Counted from the stretch's first letter, positions 10,369 to 20,999 are shown. The stretch: DNA of 64,000 bases from Petaurus breviceps papuanus (GCA_028583685.1 JAMXIF010001119.1:1053277-1117276); one strand, 5' to 3'. Translations and numbers: made by a program. The notes: generated by a model from the sequence alone, not told the origin.

Positions 10369-10424
10369 AAAAGTGGGAAGCAGGAGCAAGTAATGCTGTT
10401 GCTGATTAACAATGATGATGATGA

Positions 10425-10625
10425 GGATGATGATGATAGCTAACATTTATATAGAAATTATTATGTGTCAGCAACCATACTATACTATTATCATCTTGCT
10501 GGAATATCACAGCAAGCTTGGGAGGGAAGGGCTGTTACTGTTGCCATTTTAAATATGAAGAAACTGAGGCAAAAAAGGTGATGTGACTTGGTCAAAGTCA
10601 CATTTTTTGGTGAGTTGTTAACTTG
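10425..10625 (-). mobile_element. MIR-related SINE, antisense
   Basis: TAGCTAACATTTATATAG, GAAGAAACTGAGGC and a GTGACTTGGTCAAAGTCAC block run in antisense MIR order. A (GAT)n-like run of about 30 bases precedes it. Confidence 0.7.
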
Positions 10626-10631
10626 GTAGAG

Positions 10632-10890
10632 GGCAGTCAGATGGTTCAGTGGATAGACTATGGCCTCGGAGTCAGGAGGAGTCATCTTCCTAAGTTCAAA
10701 TCTGACCTTAGACACTAGTTGTGTGACTTGGGCAATGCACTTAACCCTGTTTGCATCAATTTCCTCATTGGTAAAATAAGCTGGAGAAGGAAATGGCAAA
10801 CCATTCCATTATCTTTGTCAAGAAACCCCCAACTGGGACCAAGAAGAGTCAGACATGACTGAAACAACTCACTAACTGCAACAATGAGAA
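10632..10890 (+). mobile_element. Marsupial SINE, long type
   Basis: Head AGGGCAGTCAGATGGTTCAG, body TTGGGCAATGCACTTAACCC and GCTGGAGAAGGAAATGGCAA, and tail CAGACATGACTGAAACAACTC are all present and in order. It sits right against the antisense MIR. Confidence 0.92.
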
Positions 10891-11007
10891 GTGAGAAAAA
10901 AGGGCAAAGAGGAAAAAATTGGTACTCAGACAGATGGGATGTAGCTCTAAGTGGTTTAGAGGAGCAAGCGGGACGAGATTTGGTAGTCATAAGTCTGAGA
11001 GGGTAAC

Positions 11008-11225
11008 CTAACTAACATTTATATAATGCTGTCAAGTTTCCACAACAACCCTGAAAAATAAGTAGACAATTCAATCCAATAAACATAAATTAAGCACTTA
11101 CTATATATAATTAAGCACCTACATTAGGTGCTGGTGGGTATATAGATAGATGCAACATAGAGCCTGCTTTAAGGGAACCAAAGTCCTTATCTTCCCATTT
11201 TACAAATGCTCAGAGACTTAAATGT
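11008..11225 (-). mobile_element. MIR-related SINE split by an L2 fragment
   Basis: The antisense SINE start (TAACATTTATATAATGC, CACAACAACCCTGAAAAATAAG) and a later block (CCCATTTTACAAATGCTCAGAGACTTAAATG) are separated by an antisense L2 terminus. Confidence 0.6.
11068..11185 (-). mobile_element. Antisense L2 3' end nested in MIR
   Basis: CAATAAACATAAATTAAGCACTTACTATATATAA with a second AAGCACCTACATTAGGTGCTGG block is the antisense L2 terminus, apparently partly duplicated. Confidence 0.6.
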
Positions 11226-11597
11226 GCCAAGTGGGGAGAAGATAGTATGGTAAAATAAATCAGCCTTAAGTTTCTAAATAGAACATTTGACTGATGGATC
11301 CTTCCTAGATTCTATCTCCGAGGTGTGTCTCACAGACCTGAGCGCATCAGGATAGAGCTGCTCATAAATGGTGTGGGCTGGGGGGAAGTGAGGGGAAGGA
11401 TGATGGGCAGAAGGACAAAGCAGCCTTAACAAATCACATGTCCCAAGGGAATCAATCCTACAGACTTGCCTAGTACCAGAGAGCTATATAATCATATATA
11501 AGCTTGTTCCTCTCCTTTTCTCCACTGGGCACAAGGGAAAAAAAGTAGAGAGAGGTGGTGAACCTACCACAAAAATTATATTAAACTATTGAAACAA
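11226..11597. other. Unannotated stretch
   Basis: No gene or clear repeat. A short palindromic TCATATATAAGC block near 11490 has no evident role. Confidence 0.35.
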
Positions 11598-11800
11598 ATC
11601 TAATTTCCTAGGTTTGATGTCAGGAAAAACTTCCTAACAGTCAAAGTGCTCTAAAAGTGGAATGGGCTGAATGGAGAGGTTGTGGGAGCTACCTCCTTAG
11701 AGGTCTTCAAGCACAGGTTAGATGTTAGATGACCACGTGTCATGTATGTTAGAGAAGCGATTCCTTTCAGACTGGATGGCACCCGAAGTTCTTTCTCAAT
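11598..11800 (+). mobile_element. CR1/L3 LINE 3' end
   Basis: GGTTTGATGTCAGGAAAAACTTCCTAACAGTC, AAAGTGGAATGGGCTG, GAGGTCTTCAAGCACAGGTTAGATG and the final GATTCCTTTCAGACTGGATGG-like block are the sense CR1 3' end, a pattern shared by bird and mammal CR1/L3 elements. Confidence 0.75.
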
Positions 11801-12224
11801 TTTACTTTTTGTGATTTTGATTCATTTGCAGAACAGTCAAGGCTCTCCATCAAGTGCTCCACCAAGAGACTCTCCAACACGTCCCACCTTCCCCAACATG
11901 ACTTCTTTACTTAAGCTACATCTGCCTCTTCAGGACACCCTATAATACAGATGTCTTTTTTCTACTTCCATTGTTGTCCATCCACTTCTCCCCATCGTCT
12001 GGTCAGTTTCTAAGTTTTCTTCCCTCTTTGCCAACCTATGTCTAGCTCTTCCTCCAAGATCCAATTTTTGCCTGGTTGTCTTAACTGACTAACATCACCC
12101 TACTGATCACTCGGTTTACCTCAGGACTTAGATATCTTAGAATTATACAATTAATAGCCTTGGCTAAAATTCTCAATGGGTGATGGCTACTCACTTTCTA
12201 GAAACAGTATAGATACAGGATTCA
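11801..12224. other. Weak L2-like or unannotated sequence
   Basis: A pyrimidine-rich part near 11990-12110 may be diverged sense L2 (CTCTTCCTCCAAGATCCAATTTTTGCC), but I would not insist on it. Confidence 0.25.
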
Positions 12225-12375
12225 TGCTTCAGGTATTAGACTAGATGATCTACTAGGGCACTTCATCCTCTAAAACTTTATGATTTTCAATTACTAGATC
12301 ATCCCTGCTCTATTCTTTCTTTTGAATTCTTCACAGCATTAAACACAGGGCTGGACTCAATAAGCACCTATTAAA
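12225..12375 (+). mobile_element. MIR 3' end followed by L2 3' end
   Basis: GACTAGATGATCTACTAGGGC...AACTTTATGATTTTC is a sense MIR terminus (12225-12295). It is followed by an L2-like terminus (GGCTGGACTCAATAAGCACCTATTAAA). Confidence 0.5.
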
Positions 12376-13101
12376 TTAACCTATTAAATTAGATATTTGC
12401 AGACATGGATTTAGGGGAGCATGTTTTAAGGGCAGGCATGAATGTAACAAGATTTTAGGGAATCATAAGAGGTTTTGTTAGAAAAAAGTTAGTCACAGGA
12501 ACAATTTAAGGGGCTGCAAGACTTCCTAGGAATCTTTTCACTTATACATAATCGGAGAAGGTAAGTAACTGTGACTTGTACCACCCTGGCCCATGTTATC
12601 TTCTCTGCTTCCCTAATAACCCCATTATGTGTTCATTTGGCTTAAAGCTTGGAAGTTTGTAGTTAAAATACAAATGTTACCTGGAAAGAATGACACACTA
12701 GTGATAAGCCATAAACATTTTAATATAACTTTATACCTAGTCAGGCCTTGCAGGGATGGGACATAAGACAGATAAGTTTCCTGGAAGAGATGAAGGAGAG
12801 AAAATTCTGATACATGGAATCCAAACTATAATCAGCAATTCCAGCATACTGGACAAGCAGTTCAAAAAAAAGCAAACAGAATGATAGTTTCTCTCAAATA
12901 AGCTTTTAAAGACAAATTCAATTGAGAGAGATGGGGAAAATCACCAGGGAGAGCTCAGAAACCTTGGGACATAACGTCCTATGAAGAGGGATACTGCAGG
13001 ACACTGTCTTTTAATGAAAAGACCGAGACCTTAAGAGATCACTGGCAGGGAAGGAAGCAGAGTAGGGACAGTCCAGGAAGGAGTTTATAGATTTAGACCT
13101 A
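12376..13101. other. Unannotated, mostly unique sequence
   Basis: No gene, no recognisable repeat in about 720 bases. A (CA)-poor, A-rich composition is the only trend. Confidence 0.4.
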
Positions 13102-13434
13102 GCCTGATGTAGTGGTACACACCTCTAATTCTTGATGCTAGGGAGGTTGAGGCCAGAAGATCATTTGAGTTTGGGAGTTAAGAGCTGAAAAGGGGTTACC
13201 GCCAAATGGTTATCTTAATTGTCTGACAAGATGGATGAGCCCCTGGAAGCAGAAGGCCACCAAGCTGCATAAGGTAGGAAAAACTAGAGTCAGTCAGAAA
13301 TCCAGGCAAATCAAAGCTTCTATGTAAATCAGCAACTAGATTGAGATCTAGGTCTGTAAATAGATACTGAATTTCTATTCTGGCCAAGATAGGAAGACTC
13401 CATCTCAAAAACAAAATAAAATTAAAAAAAACAT
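13102..13434 (+). pseudogene. RN7SL-like: Full-length 7SL (SRP) RNA retropseudogene
   Basis: The segment follows 7SL RNA from end to end over about 306 bases. The Alu-domain blocks are seen first: GTGGTACACACCTCTAATTC for the 5' hairpin, then GCTAGGGAGGTTGAGGC, then GATCATTTGAGTTTGGGAG. Next comes the S-domain, with CCACCAAGCTGCATAAGG near 13257-13274 matching the CACCAGGTTGCCTAAGG region. The 3' strand ends in AGACTCCATCTC. A tail of about 27 A-rich bases follows (13407-13434), as expected of an L1-mobilised copy. It is strongly diverged and surely not functional: it lacks a T-run terminator and its paired regions are eroded. I could not find a convincing target duplication. A 7SL-derived SINE is a less likely alternative, because the S-domain is retained. 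Confidence 0.82.
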
Positions 13435-13435
13435 A

Positions 13436-13615
13436 ACTCTAGAGCTGAAAGGGACCTCAGTGGTCATTTCATCTAACCTCCTTACCTTTTGAAAGAGAAA
13501 ATTGAGATCCAGAGAAGATAAGTGATTTGCCCACAGTCACAGAAGTACCAAGCAACAGAACTGGGATTTGAACACCAATCCTTTACTCCAGAATAATTGC
13601 TCTATACTATACCAT
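13436..13615 (-). mobile_element. MIR SINE, antisense
   Basis: CTAGAGCTGAAAGGGACCTCAG, AAGTGATTTGCCCACAGTCAC and a CTGGGATTTGAACACCAATCC block are a near-complete antisense MIR. Confidence 0.88.
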
Positions 13616-15234
13616 ATTTATGTGCAGAGAAGCAAACTCAAGGGGGAAGAAAGGAGGAAACCTCCTATTTTAAATAATTGGTCTTGATAATTAAATCCTA
13701 AGTTCAACTATTTCTAAGTGCTTTAGGAATACAAGGGCTGTGAGTATTCTGTAAATTCTGACACTCTGGGGCAAAGGCCTGATTGCCCTGTCCTAGTTAC
13801 AGTTCTGCAAAGGGCCCTAGCCAGGTGGAACTTGCTTCCTTAGGCAGCACTGACACTTCATAAGAACAATGGACAATTAAAGGAGAAAAGTGAAAGGAAG
13901 GAAAACATTTATAAATGAAAGGAGGTTGCTAAGAACAAACCACTTAGTTCATAGTTTTGATGATGGTTTGCCTTGCTCCAAAGGTGACTGATCCAGGTGA
14001 ACAAGTGTAACAATATAGTATTTACCTTGTATCTATACGGAGTACTGATTTTTCAATAACCTCTGTATCTCAGAGAGAAAGGAAAGTCTAAACTATCCTC
14101 TCCCCTACAGAAAAAAAAAGTACTGTCAACCTTGGGAAGAGGGAGGAAAGAGGGTGGAGGTAAGCTTTTAACTTATTCAGATTGAATGGCCTCCCCTGCT
14201 CATGCCTGAATTTTTTATTACAACTACCCTACAGCTTGTGAGGAGAAGATCCCTCAGTTATGATTGCTATAAATATTGCTGCATCCAGAGTAAAACCCAA
14301 ATACCTCTCCAAAGAATTGAGGAATCATTTACAGAAGGCAACCTGCCCTGCAGCAGCATTACATTACCACAGCAAGCAGGCTTGCAGTCACCTATTGGGT
14401 AAATAGAATCTGAAGTATTATTCCAGATTAAAAGCCATCTCCATGATGTTCAAACAGTGCAGCTATAGTCCAACACTCAAAAAGGGTAATAACTGTTTAA
14501 AAAAAACAATAACAGCAACAGTAACAACTTTCCTGATGAATGTAAAGAAAAAAAGTATCCCAAAGATATACTTTATGAATTTAAAAACATTTGTTCATTC
14601 TCAAAAGAACAACAAATAACTTCACTGCTTACTTCTGTCTCTAAAAACCAAAAGAAAAAAAATGTAAAAATAGAAACTTTGCATTGCCTTTTCCCCCTAT
14701 GGAGATACAGAGATAAACATCTCCCTCTGTTGCAGGAGTTATTTAAGAAAAAAAAATCTAGTATAGACTTCATGCTCAGAAATACTTGGTGATGTGACAA
14801 TTATGTATTTTCCCCATATACTGACACTTTCTCCAACTAGTAGGTGCCTTTTCCTCTTACTTACAGGGGAAAATGAAAGCTCCTAAGTCTTATCAACAGC
14901 ATGCTTTAAAAAAAATTAAGTCTGAAAAAAACAAACAAGAAAATTGCTTTTCTACCCCTGTAACTGTAGATCATTTTCTCTCACCATGTACAAAGTCAGA
15001 TGCAAACCCCAAGGAGTCAGAGTTCATCTGGGCCTTCTGCTTTACTGTGAAAATTTCTGTAACCATTAAAGAGAAAGATGAACTAACCTAAAAGATAAAA
15101 TAGCTGATGATCTACCTCCATGAAGTCTGGATTTTCCAATGGCAGCAACAGCAATTACATTCCTAATTACCATTTTTCAAAACTTTCTTCATTCTCTCCT
15201 CCACACCTTTGTTTATATGCTCCAATCCCACTCC
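13616..15234. other. 1.6 kb without clear gene or repeat
   Basis: The largest repeat-poor stretch of the first 20 kb. Small frames at 14202-14402, 14873-15091 and 15120-15308 have no domain. One or two TATA-like and CAAT-like motifs occur but no supported promoter. Confidence 0.4.
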
Positions 15235-15240
15235 AACCAT

Positions 15241-15484
15241 TCTTCAGTGGTGCCATCTGGGTCTTCATGACCCCATCTGGGGTTTTTGTGGCAAAGACAC
15301 TGAAGTAGTTTGCCATTTCCTTCTCCAGCTCATTTTATAGATGAAGAAACTAGGGCAAATAGGGTTAAGTGACTTGCCCAGGGTCACCCAGCTGGTAAGT
15401 GTCTGAGGCCAGATTTGAACTCAGGAAGAGGAGTCTCCCTGACTCTAGGTCTAGATCTCTATTCATTGTGCCACCTCGCTGCCC
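15241..15484 (-). mobile_element. Marsupial SINE, antisense, long type
   Basis: GACCCCATCTGGGGTTTTTGTGGCAAAG, TTTGCCATTTCCTTCTCCAGCTC, GTTAAGTGACTTGCCCAGGG and AGATTTGAACTCAGGAAGAGG run to a GCCACCTCGCTGCCC head. Confidence 0.93.
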
Positions 15485-15539
15485 ACTCCAATCTCTCTGG
15501 ACAAATCCTATTGGTCCCTCCTAATGAATGTACTTCTTC

Positions 15540-15735
15540 TGTCAACATGGCCTCATAGAAAGAGCTCCACATTTGGAGTCTCTGGAGTCAGGAGAGATGT
15601 GGGTTGTACTTCAGACCCAAGACTTGGTGTGTAACCCCAGGCAAGCCATTTTTACCTGTGTTACTTTCCTCATCAGTAAATTTGAAATAAGCCTTGAACT
15701 ATCTCCCTCAAAGGGTGGTTGTGCTGAAAGTCCTT
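15540..15735 (+). mobile_element. MIR SINE
   Basis: Sense MIR order: an AGAGCTCCACATTTGGAGTC block, CCCCAGGCAAGCCATTTT, then TTCCTCATCAGTAAATTTG, and a diverged 3' part. Confidence 0.65.
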
Positions 15736-15956
15736 CATAAAACAGAGTATTAGTGCAAGTGTGAGATTGTTCTTCTTAAGGCACAAGATCTCTCCCTTCC
15801 TTAGTACTGAGCTTGGCATTATTGACTTTACCCAGAGCACACTCACTCCCCAGTGAGCAGCAGCTTGGCCTAGTGGGAAGCAGTGGCTACCATAGTGCTT
15901 CATTGAGAGTTTCCTTCAAGGGCCTATACATAGTTATCTCACCCCTAGGACAACTT

Positions 15957-16207
15957 TGAGGGCAGAGAGGTGGCCCAGAGGATAAAGTGTCAGGCCTGGA
16001 GTTATAAAACCTAAACTCAAGACCAGCCTCAAACACTAGCCATGTGACCCTGGGCAAGTCCCTTAACCCTGTTTGCCTCAATTTCTTCATTTCTAAAATT
16101 AGCTGGAGAAGGAAATGGCAAACCACTCCAGTTCTTTGCCAAGAAAATCCCAAATAGGTCACAAAGAGTCAGGCACGACTGAAAATGACTAAAAAATAAC
16201 AACAAAG
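15957..16207 (+). mobile_element. Marsupial SINE, long type
   Basis: GGGCAGAGAGGTGGCCCAG head, CCTGGGCAAGTCCCTTAACCC, AGCTGGAGAAGGAAATGGCAAACC, and tail GTCAGGCACGACTGAAAATGAC, followed by an AATAACAACAAA tail. Confidence 0.92.
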
Positions 16208-16239
16208 GACAACTTTGGTTTCCATGAGGACCCAGACTC

Positions 16240-16320
16240 TTTCTTTTATATCTTTGTATTCACCCCAATGCTTACATTAGGGCTAGACTCATACCAGACT
16301 CCCCATTAACACTCGTGAAC
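16240..16320 (+). mobile_element. L2 3' end
   Basis: TATCTTTGTATTCACCCCAATGC followed by a GGGCTAGACTCATA block is a diverged sense L2 terminus. Confidence 0.45.
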
Positions 16321-16359
16321 TGATTCATATTTCTCTTTAAAATCATCTCCCCATGAATT

Positions 16360-16685
16360 TTCAAATTTTATTCTCATAACACTTCTGGTATGAGAGAGCA
16401 GGTATTAATATGACAGACTAGCAATTTTCCACATGAGGAAATTGGAGTACCAAGAGCTTAAAGGACTAGGCACACAGGAAATGCTTTGCTTAGTGTCAAC
16501 TTGCTGACTGATGAGAGGAAACAAAGAGAAGGTAAGGTGAGGCAGCGAATGGGCTGCCATCCATCAATCATCAGGAAATGTTTCCTAAGCGCCTACTACA
16601 TCCAACATACTATAGTAAGTGCCAGTAGTTAATTGCCAGAGGTATGATTTGAATCCAGGTCCTACTCATCCTAAATCTGCAATTT
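16360..16685 (-). mobile_element. MIR remnants around an antisense L2 end
   Basis: TTTTCCACATGAGGAAATTGGAG (about 16424-16446) and GGTATGATTTGAATCCAGGTCCTACTC (about 16640-16666) are antisense MIR blocks. An antisense L2 terminus (AATGTTTCCTAAGCGCCTACTAC) lies between them at 16561-16625. Confidence 0.45.
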
Positions 16686-16905
16686 AGTGTAATGAAAAGA
16701 ATCCTAGAGTCTGAGTCAGAAGATATTTTGGGTCAGATTATGACACTTCCTAGCTCTGTGATCCTGGGTGAATTAGGCAGAATAGGGGAGATAAATGGAG
16801 ATAATAATAGGGCTTACCCCACAGGGGTGTCTTGATGTATGTGAGATGGGGCATATAAAGCACTCTGAAAAACTTCAAGCATTTTCTAAGTCAAATATTA
16901 GTTCA
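16685..16905 (+). mobile_element. MIR SINE
   Basis: GAAAAGAATCCTAGAGTCTGAGTCAG, CTAGCTCTGTGATCCTGGG and a GATAATAATAGGGCTTACC 3' part are in sense order. Confidence 0.75.
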
Positions 16906-16961
16906 GATACTAAATCATTCCACCGTTCCCTCAGAACCATGTTAACTGATTAACTAAGATT

Positions 16962-17090
16962 TAATCAATGAACAAGTATTTATTAAATTGCTGTTATGTT
17001 TTGGGCACTGTGTTTGGTGCTGTATATACAAAAATAAAAAGGAACCAGTTCTTTCCCAATGGAGTTTATATTTTATCAAGTGAAACATGG
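16962..17090 (-). mobile_element. Antisense L2 3' end
   Basis: AACAAGTATTTATTAAATTGC, GGGCACTGTGTTTGGTGCTG and CCAATGGAGTTTATATTTTATC match the antisense L2 terminus. Confidence 0.72.
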
Positions 17091-17095
17091 GAAGG

Positions 17096-17335
17096 GAATA
17101 ATTTATAAAGCGCCTTCTATGTATCAGCACTGTACTAAGTGTTACCTCATTTGATCCTCACCACAACCCTGGAAGGGTAGCTGCTGTTATATTCCCATTT
17201 AACAGTAGGGGAAATTGAAACAGGCAGAAATTAAGTGACTTATCCAGGGTCACACAGATAGTAAGCATCTGAGGATTGATTTTAACTCAGGTCTTCCTGA
17301 CTGCAGGCCCATTGATCTACCCACTGTGCAGCCTA
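17096..17335 (-). mobile_element. MIR-related SINE, antisense
   Basis: GGAATAATTTATAAAGCGCC, CTCATTTGATCCTCACCACAACCCTGG, AAGTGACTTATCCAGGGTCACAC and CAGGTCTTCCTGACTGCAGGCCC are all present, nearly full length. Confidence 0.9.
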
Positions 17336-18398
17336 ACTATACTCATATAAGTAATATGACACATTAATGTCTTATAAATGAATTTTAATATCTCACATAA
17401 TAAACTAATGCTGAAATGTCAATGGCTAGTGATGACTTCGTGTGTTACCCCTCCAAAACATTTCATTTGCATCTGAACAGTCATTGAATGACAACTCAAA
17501 ACAACCCAAAACAAACTTCTGAAGATGAAATTTCCAGCACTGTAGGGAGTTATTTTTGGTCATGAGGACCTTTCATGGTTCTTCAAATCACATTACAGAG
17601 CCATCTGTCTTCCTTGTGATTCATCAACAATGATAATAAGTTTGAGATGAAACGATAGACATGGTCCTCTCTGCAGAAAATCATTCCTTCTCAATCTTCC
17701 TTCCCTAGCACTCAGCGAGGGTACTCCTTCCATCAGAGAGTAATCCCAATGTTACATTGACCACATAATCCAGATTTTCAGTCTTGATTTGAAACAGTCT
17801 GTCCCATTGACTTCATTAAGGACCCAAATGCCTCACTATTCCAATGTTTCAACAAAAATATGGAGGATCACAAGCAGAAGGAAAAATACTGCTGCCTACT
17901 GAAAAATGCACAAAGGACAAACAGGTATGATAGCTGTAGCTATGTAAATAATACACATGTTGATGGTATACACTGGAAATGCACAAGTCAGGCAAATTGA
18001 CCATAAAGTGGTAAAACCATGTAAACACAAAAAAAACTTCTGTCATTCTCCATTAGGAGAGGATACATTTTCATTCTATTGTTATATAGTTACTTTATTT
18101 TATGATTCAATAACATCAGAAGTATGTTCAAAATTATTTCATGATTATCTTCAGTAAATGACTTGCTAAATGTAGAACAAGATGTGATTTAATTTTTTAT
18201 TCTTTTGAAAGCCTTTTCATAAAAATGAATCCACAAATCAGGAAAAATAAAAATGCATTCTTTGTCAGACTATGAAGGTTCATTTTTGGTTCAGGAAATA
18301 ATGGTTATCCTATGGCCCCACTCTCTCTCTATGGGAAATGAAAAGAAGGCATACTAGGATTGAATGTTCAAAAATAGCATGTGATTCCATGCAATTTA
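17336..18398. other. About 1 kb without gene or clear repeat
   Basis: AT-rich, diffuse. No open frame with coding character. Confidence 0.4.
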
Positions 18399-18399
18399 G

Positions 18400-18478
18400 T
18401 TTCTCTCAGTAGAATGCAAGCTTCTTAAGAGCAAGACTATTTCATGCCTGTGTTTATATCCCCAGCACCTGGCACATC
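18400..18478 (+). mobile_element. L2 3' end
   Basis: AGAATGCAAGCTTCTTAAGAGC and TATATCCCCAGCACCTGGCACA form a clear sense L2 terminus. It is cut short by a C-rich tract at 18479-18508. Confidence 0.8.
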
Positions 18479-18534
18479 CCACCGCACCCCCCAGCCCCCC
18501 CCCCCAACTCAGTCCTCCCTTCATCACATTAGTC

Positions 18535-18735
18535 TAAGAAATTTGAGGGGAGGAAATCCCTTTATCCAATGTACTTCATTGACTGTTTTGTAATTTAGAG
18601 CTATCTGGGGCACTGAGAGACTTGGCCCAGAGTTACAGTTAGTATTTTTCAGAGGCAAGAAAGACTTGAATACAAGACATGCTGACTCCATGGCTGGCTT
18701 TCTAACCTCACCACTGTGCTGGGCTTCCTCTCGCC
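18535..18735 (-). mobile_element. MIR SINE, antisense, diverged
   Basis: A CTTGGCCCAGAGTTACAGTTAG block, then GACTTGAATACAAGACATGCTGACTCC and CCTCACCACTGTGCTGGGC follow antisense MIR order. Confidence 0.6.
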
Positions 18736-19757
18736 TTGCAGAAAAGAGGTATTTAATAAATGTAAAATAGAATTAAAAAGTACATTGGTATTGGGTATTC
18801 TGTAAAAGCATTCCCAGAGGGGTATGTATGCTGGCATTGTCTACATTATATTTCATTAGGTTACCCTGCTTAATTTTTGAAATATAGTAGTCTGAGCATG
18901 TTGTTTATTTCTGTTTTAAATGTTTTTTGTGCTTAGCAATATTTTTATTTTCAAGAATTAAAGCCTTTGCTCTTGAGCTGTAGATTATTTTTAATACAGT
19001 ACAATATTTATATGAGCAGCTTACATGGGTAAAGCCGTGTTTCAATATTTGGCACTCAGACTGTCTTGTTTCTATCTCACCATCACGTTTGGCCATGCCC
19101 TTTTCCATTCCCACACTCTGAAGTCCGCCCTCCAGTCGCAGAGAATCAAAACAAGGAGCCCAAAGCTATAATTATCCTGGTTTCCAAATGGAGAGTGCAA
19201 TTGCTACTACCTACCATCATCTAATCACTCAGACAGAGCCTATGCTAGGCCCAGAGGATGGCTGCAAACCTGAACCCATATTACTTACAGGTGGCTTCAA
19301 TCCACGGCCACTAAACTGGAGAAATGGACATCCATGGTCAGATTGGGAGGTCACCTCTTCCTTTTTTCCTGTGATTCCAAACACTATATAATTCAGATTT
19401 ACATTTCACTGGGGTGGAGTGGGAACCAAAGTGAGTTGGAAAGAAACCCAAAAGATTCTTTCTAAGTCATTTCTGATCTGTTTCTTAATTGCCAAACTTC
19501 CTTACTACCTTTAAGCATTTACCCCTTAAAGCAATGCAATTTGACTACTGTTTGCAGTAGACTGGATAAAACATTCTTTCAAAGGTCACCAGTGACCTTC
19601 TAAACTCCAAATTCAATGGGCTTTTCTTAGTTCTCACATCCGCCTTGACTTATGTGTCCCACAGCATGCTGTTAAATTCAATTCTATTCACAACAAACAT
19701 CCATTGTTATCTCTGTTTATTTCTGAAGGTTTCTCCTCCCTTGGCTTCCTCCCTTGT
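18736..19757. other. About 1 kb of unique-looking sequence
   Basis: No repeat recognised. The part 18860-19180 is AT-rich at first, then has a small cluster of CpG dinucleotides near 19080-19140 and reads unlike the flanking repeats. It could be conserved non-coding DNA, but nothing in the sequence alone proves it. Confidence 0.35.
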
Positions 19758-19945
19758 CTAGGAGGGTGGTGTAGGGGAGAGCTCTGAGCTTAAAGTCACA
19801 GGACCTGAGTTCAAATTTCAATTCTGCTAATTACTAACAATGTGACCTTAGGCTTAAGCTCTCTGGGTCTCACTTTCCTCATCTGTAAAATGAGGGATAT
19901 AGCCTCAAAGGTCCCTTCTACTTCCAATGTATGATGCTATGATAT
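19758..19945 (+). mobile_element. MIR SINE
   Basis: TCACAGGACCTGAGTTCAAATTTC, AATGTGACCTTAGGC, CACTTTCCTCATCTGTAAAATGAGGG and AAAGGTCCCTTCTACTTCC give a nearly complete sense MIR. Confidence 0.9.
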
Positions 19946-19964
19946 TACATCAATGCACTCCTAT

Positions 19965-20345
19965 CTCTCTTAACATTCCCATCCTGGCTTCTTTATTATC
20001 ACTCATTCCTAACACCCCTAAATATAAAGCACTCCCAAAGATTCTGTTCGTTCAGCCCTGGTCTGTTCTCATGATCTCCTGCACAGCGTTTCCTTCTCTC
20101 CCTTGGATGGTTTAACTATCACCTCTGTGCACATGAGTACCAAGTCTTTAGCTCCAACCCTAACTTCTCTTCTTAGCACCAATTTTTCATTTTTTAATTA
20201 TCATCTAGTAATTTCCACTGAAATGGAACAGCAAATTCAACATGGATAAAACTGAACCGTAAGTCTATGTAACCCTCGGACTGACCCCACTTCCTAACTT
20301 GTCTCTTTCTCCTACTTGTCCATTTCATTTCTCCCATTGTCTACA
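19965..20345 (+). mobile_element. Sense L2 LINE, internal part
   Basis: TGGTTTAACTATCACCTCTGTGC and ATTCAACATGGATAAAACTGAAC match the L2 region just after the reverse transcriptase core, and AAGATTCTGTTCGTTCAGCCC the part before it. The copy is degraded. Confidence 0.65.
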
Positions 20346-20364
20346 GTTCAGCTTTCACTTCCCT

Positions 20365-20735
20365 TGCTCCTATAATCTAAGGTAACCAGTGGGTCTCAAA
20401 TCCATTGATGGCTGGAGGGATGCCGACTCCAAGCATGTGAAGATTTCCCCCAGTGGAAAGGGCAGATAGAACAACTTGTTCCAAAGTTCACGAAGGCAGA
20501 AAAAGCAGGCCGTGTGGAGACTTAGAGCTTGGTCAGACATCACAGATGGCAAGGCCACCCACTGCATCCCAGGACACTGCCAATCATCTTAACTTTTGTC
20601 TTTCCACTGGACTTTGATGACTCAGCGATAAGAGAGTGAGACTGGTGACTTTGTGCAACTGCCTCACTTAAATACAATTTACTTAAAAATTAAGACATTA
20701 CTCTATAATGTCATTGATCTTCTTCAAAAACAAAG
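20365..20735 (+). repeat. Interspersed repeat family B, copy 1
   Basis: A distinctive GC-richer sequence of about 370 bases. Its landmarks are CATGTGAAGATTTCCCCCAGTGG, AGGCAGAAAAAGCAGGCC and CCACCCACTGCATCCCAGGAC, and it ends in CTGGTGACTTTGTGCAACTGCCTCACTTAAAT, an ATGTCATTGATCTTCTTC block and an AAAACAAAG tail. The 3' 110 bases recur at 56900-57020. I recall it as a common marsupial interspersed repeat but cannot name it. Confidence 0.6.
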
Positions 20736-20737
20736 AG

Positions 20738-20887
20738 TGTAGGGGCAGCTAGGTGGCATGGTGAATAGAGTGCCTGGTGCTGGAGTCAGGAGGACCTTAA
20801 CACTTACTAGCCATGTGACCTTAGGCAAGTGACTTAACCCCAATTGCCCTGCCTTCCCCCCTCCAAAAAAACAAACAAACAAAAACA
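20738..20887 (+). mobile_element. Marsupial SINE, short type
   Basis: A perfect GGGGCAGCTAGGTGGCATGG head, GCCATGTGACCTTAGGCAAG, CTTAACCCCAATTGCCCTGCC and a C-rich then (CAAA)n tail. The same C-rich tail occurs in the element at 5644. AAAAACAAAG on both sides may be the target duplication. Confidence 0.92.
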
Positions 20888-20999
20888 AAGGCTGAACAGT
20901 AACAATTAGATATCAAATGTTATTGATTTTTATTTTCTTCACAATGACTCTGATGTTCATCAATTTAACCAAATTCTGTATACATATAATAATATTGTT
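20888..20999. other. Short unannotated spacer
   Basis: AT-rich sequence between two SINEs, nothing recognised. Confidence 0.3.

Noticed and set aside
13196-13414. 72-codon minus-strand frame
   Set aside because: Runs antisense through the 7SL-like retrocopy, which explains the sequence.
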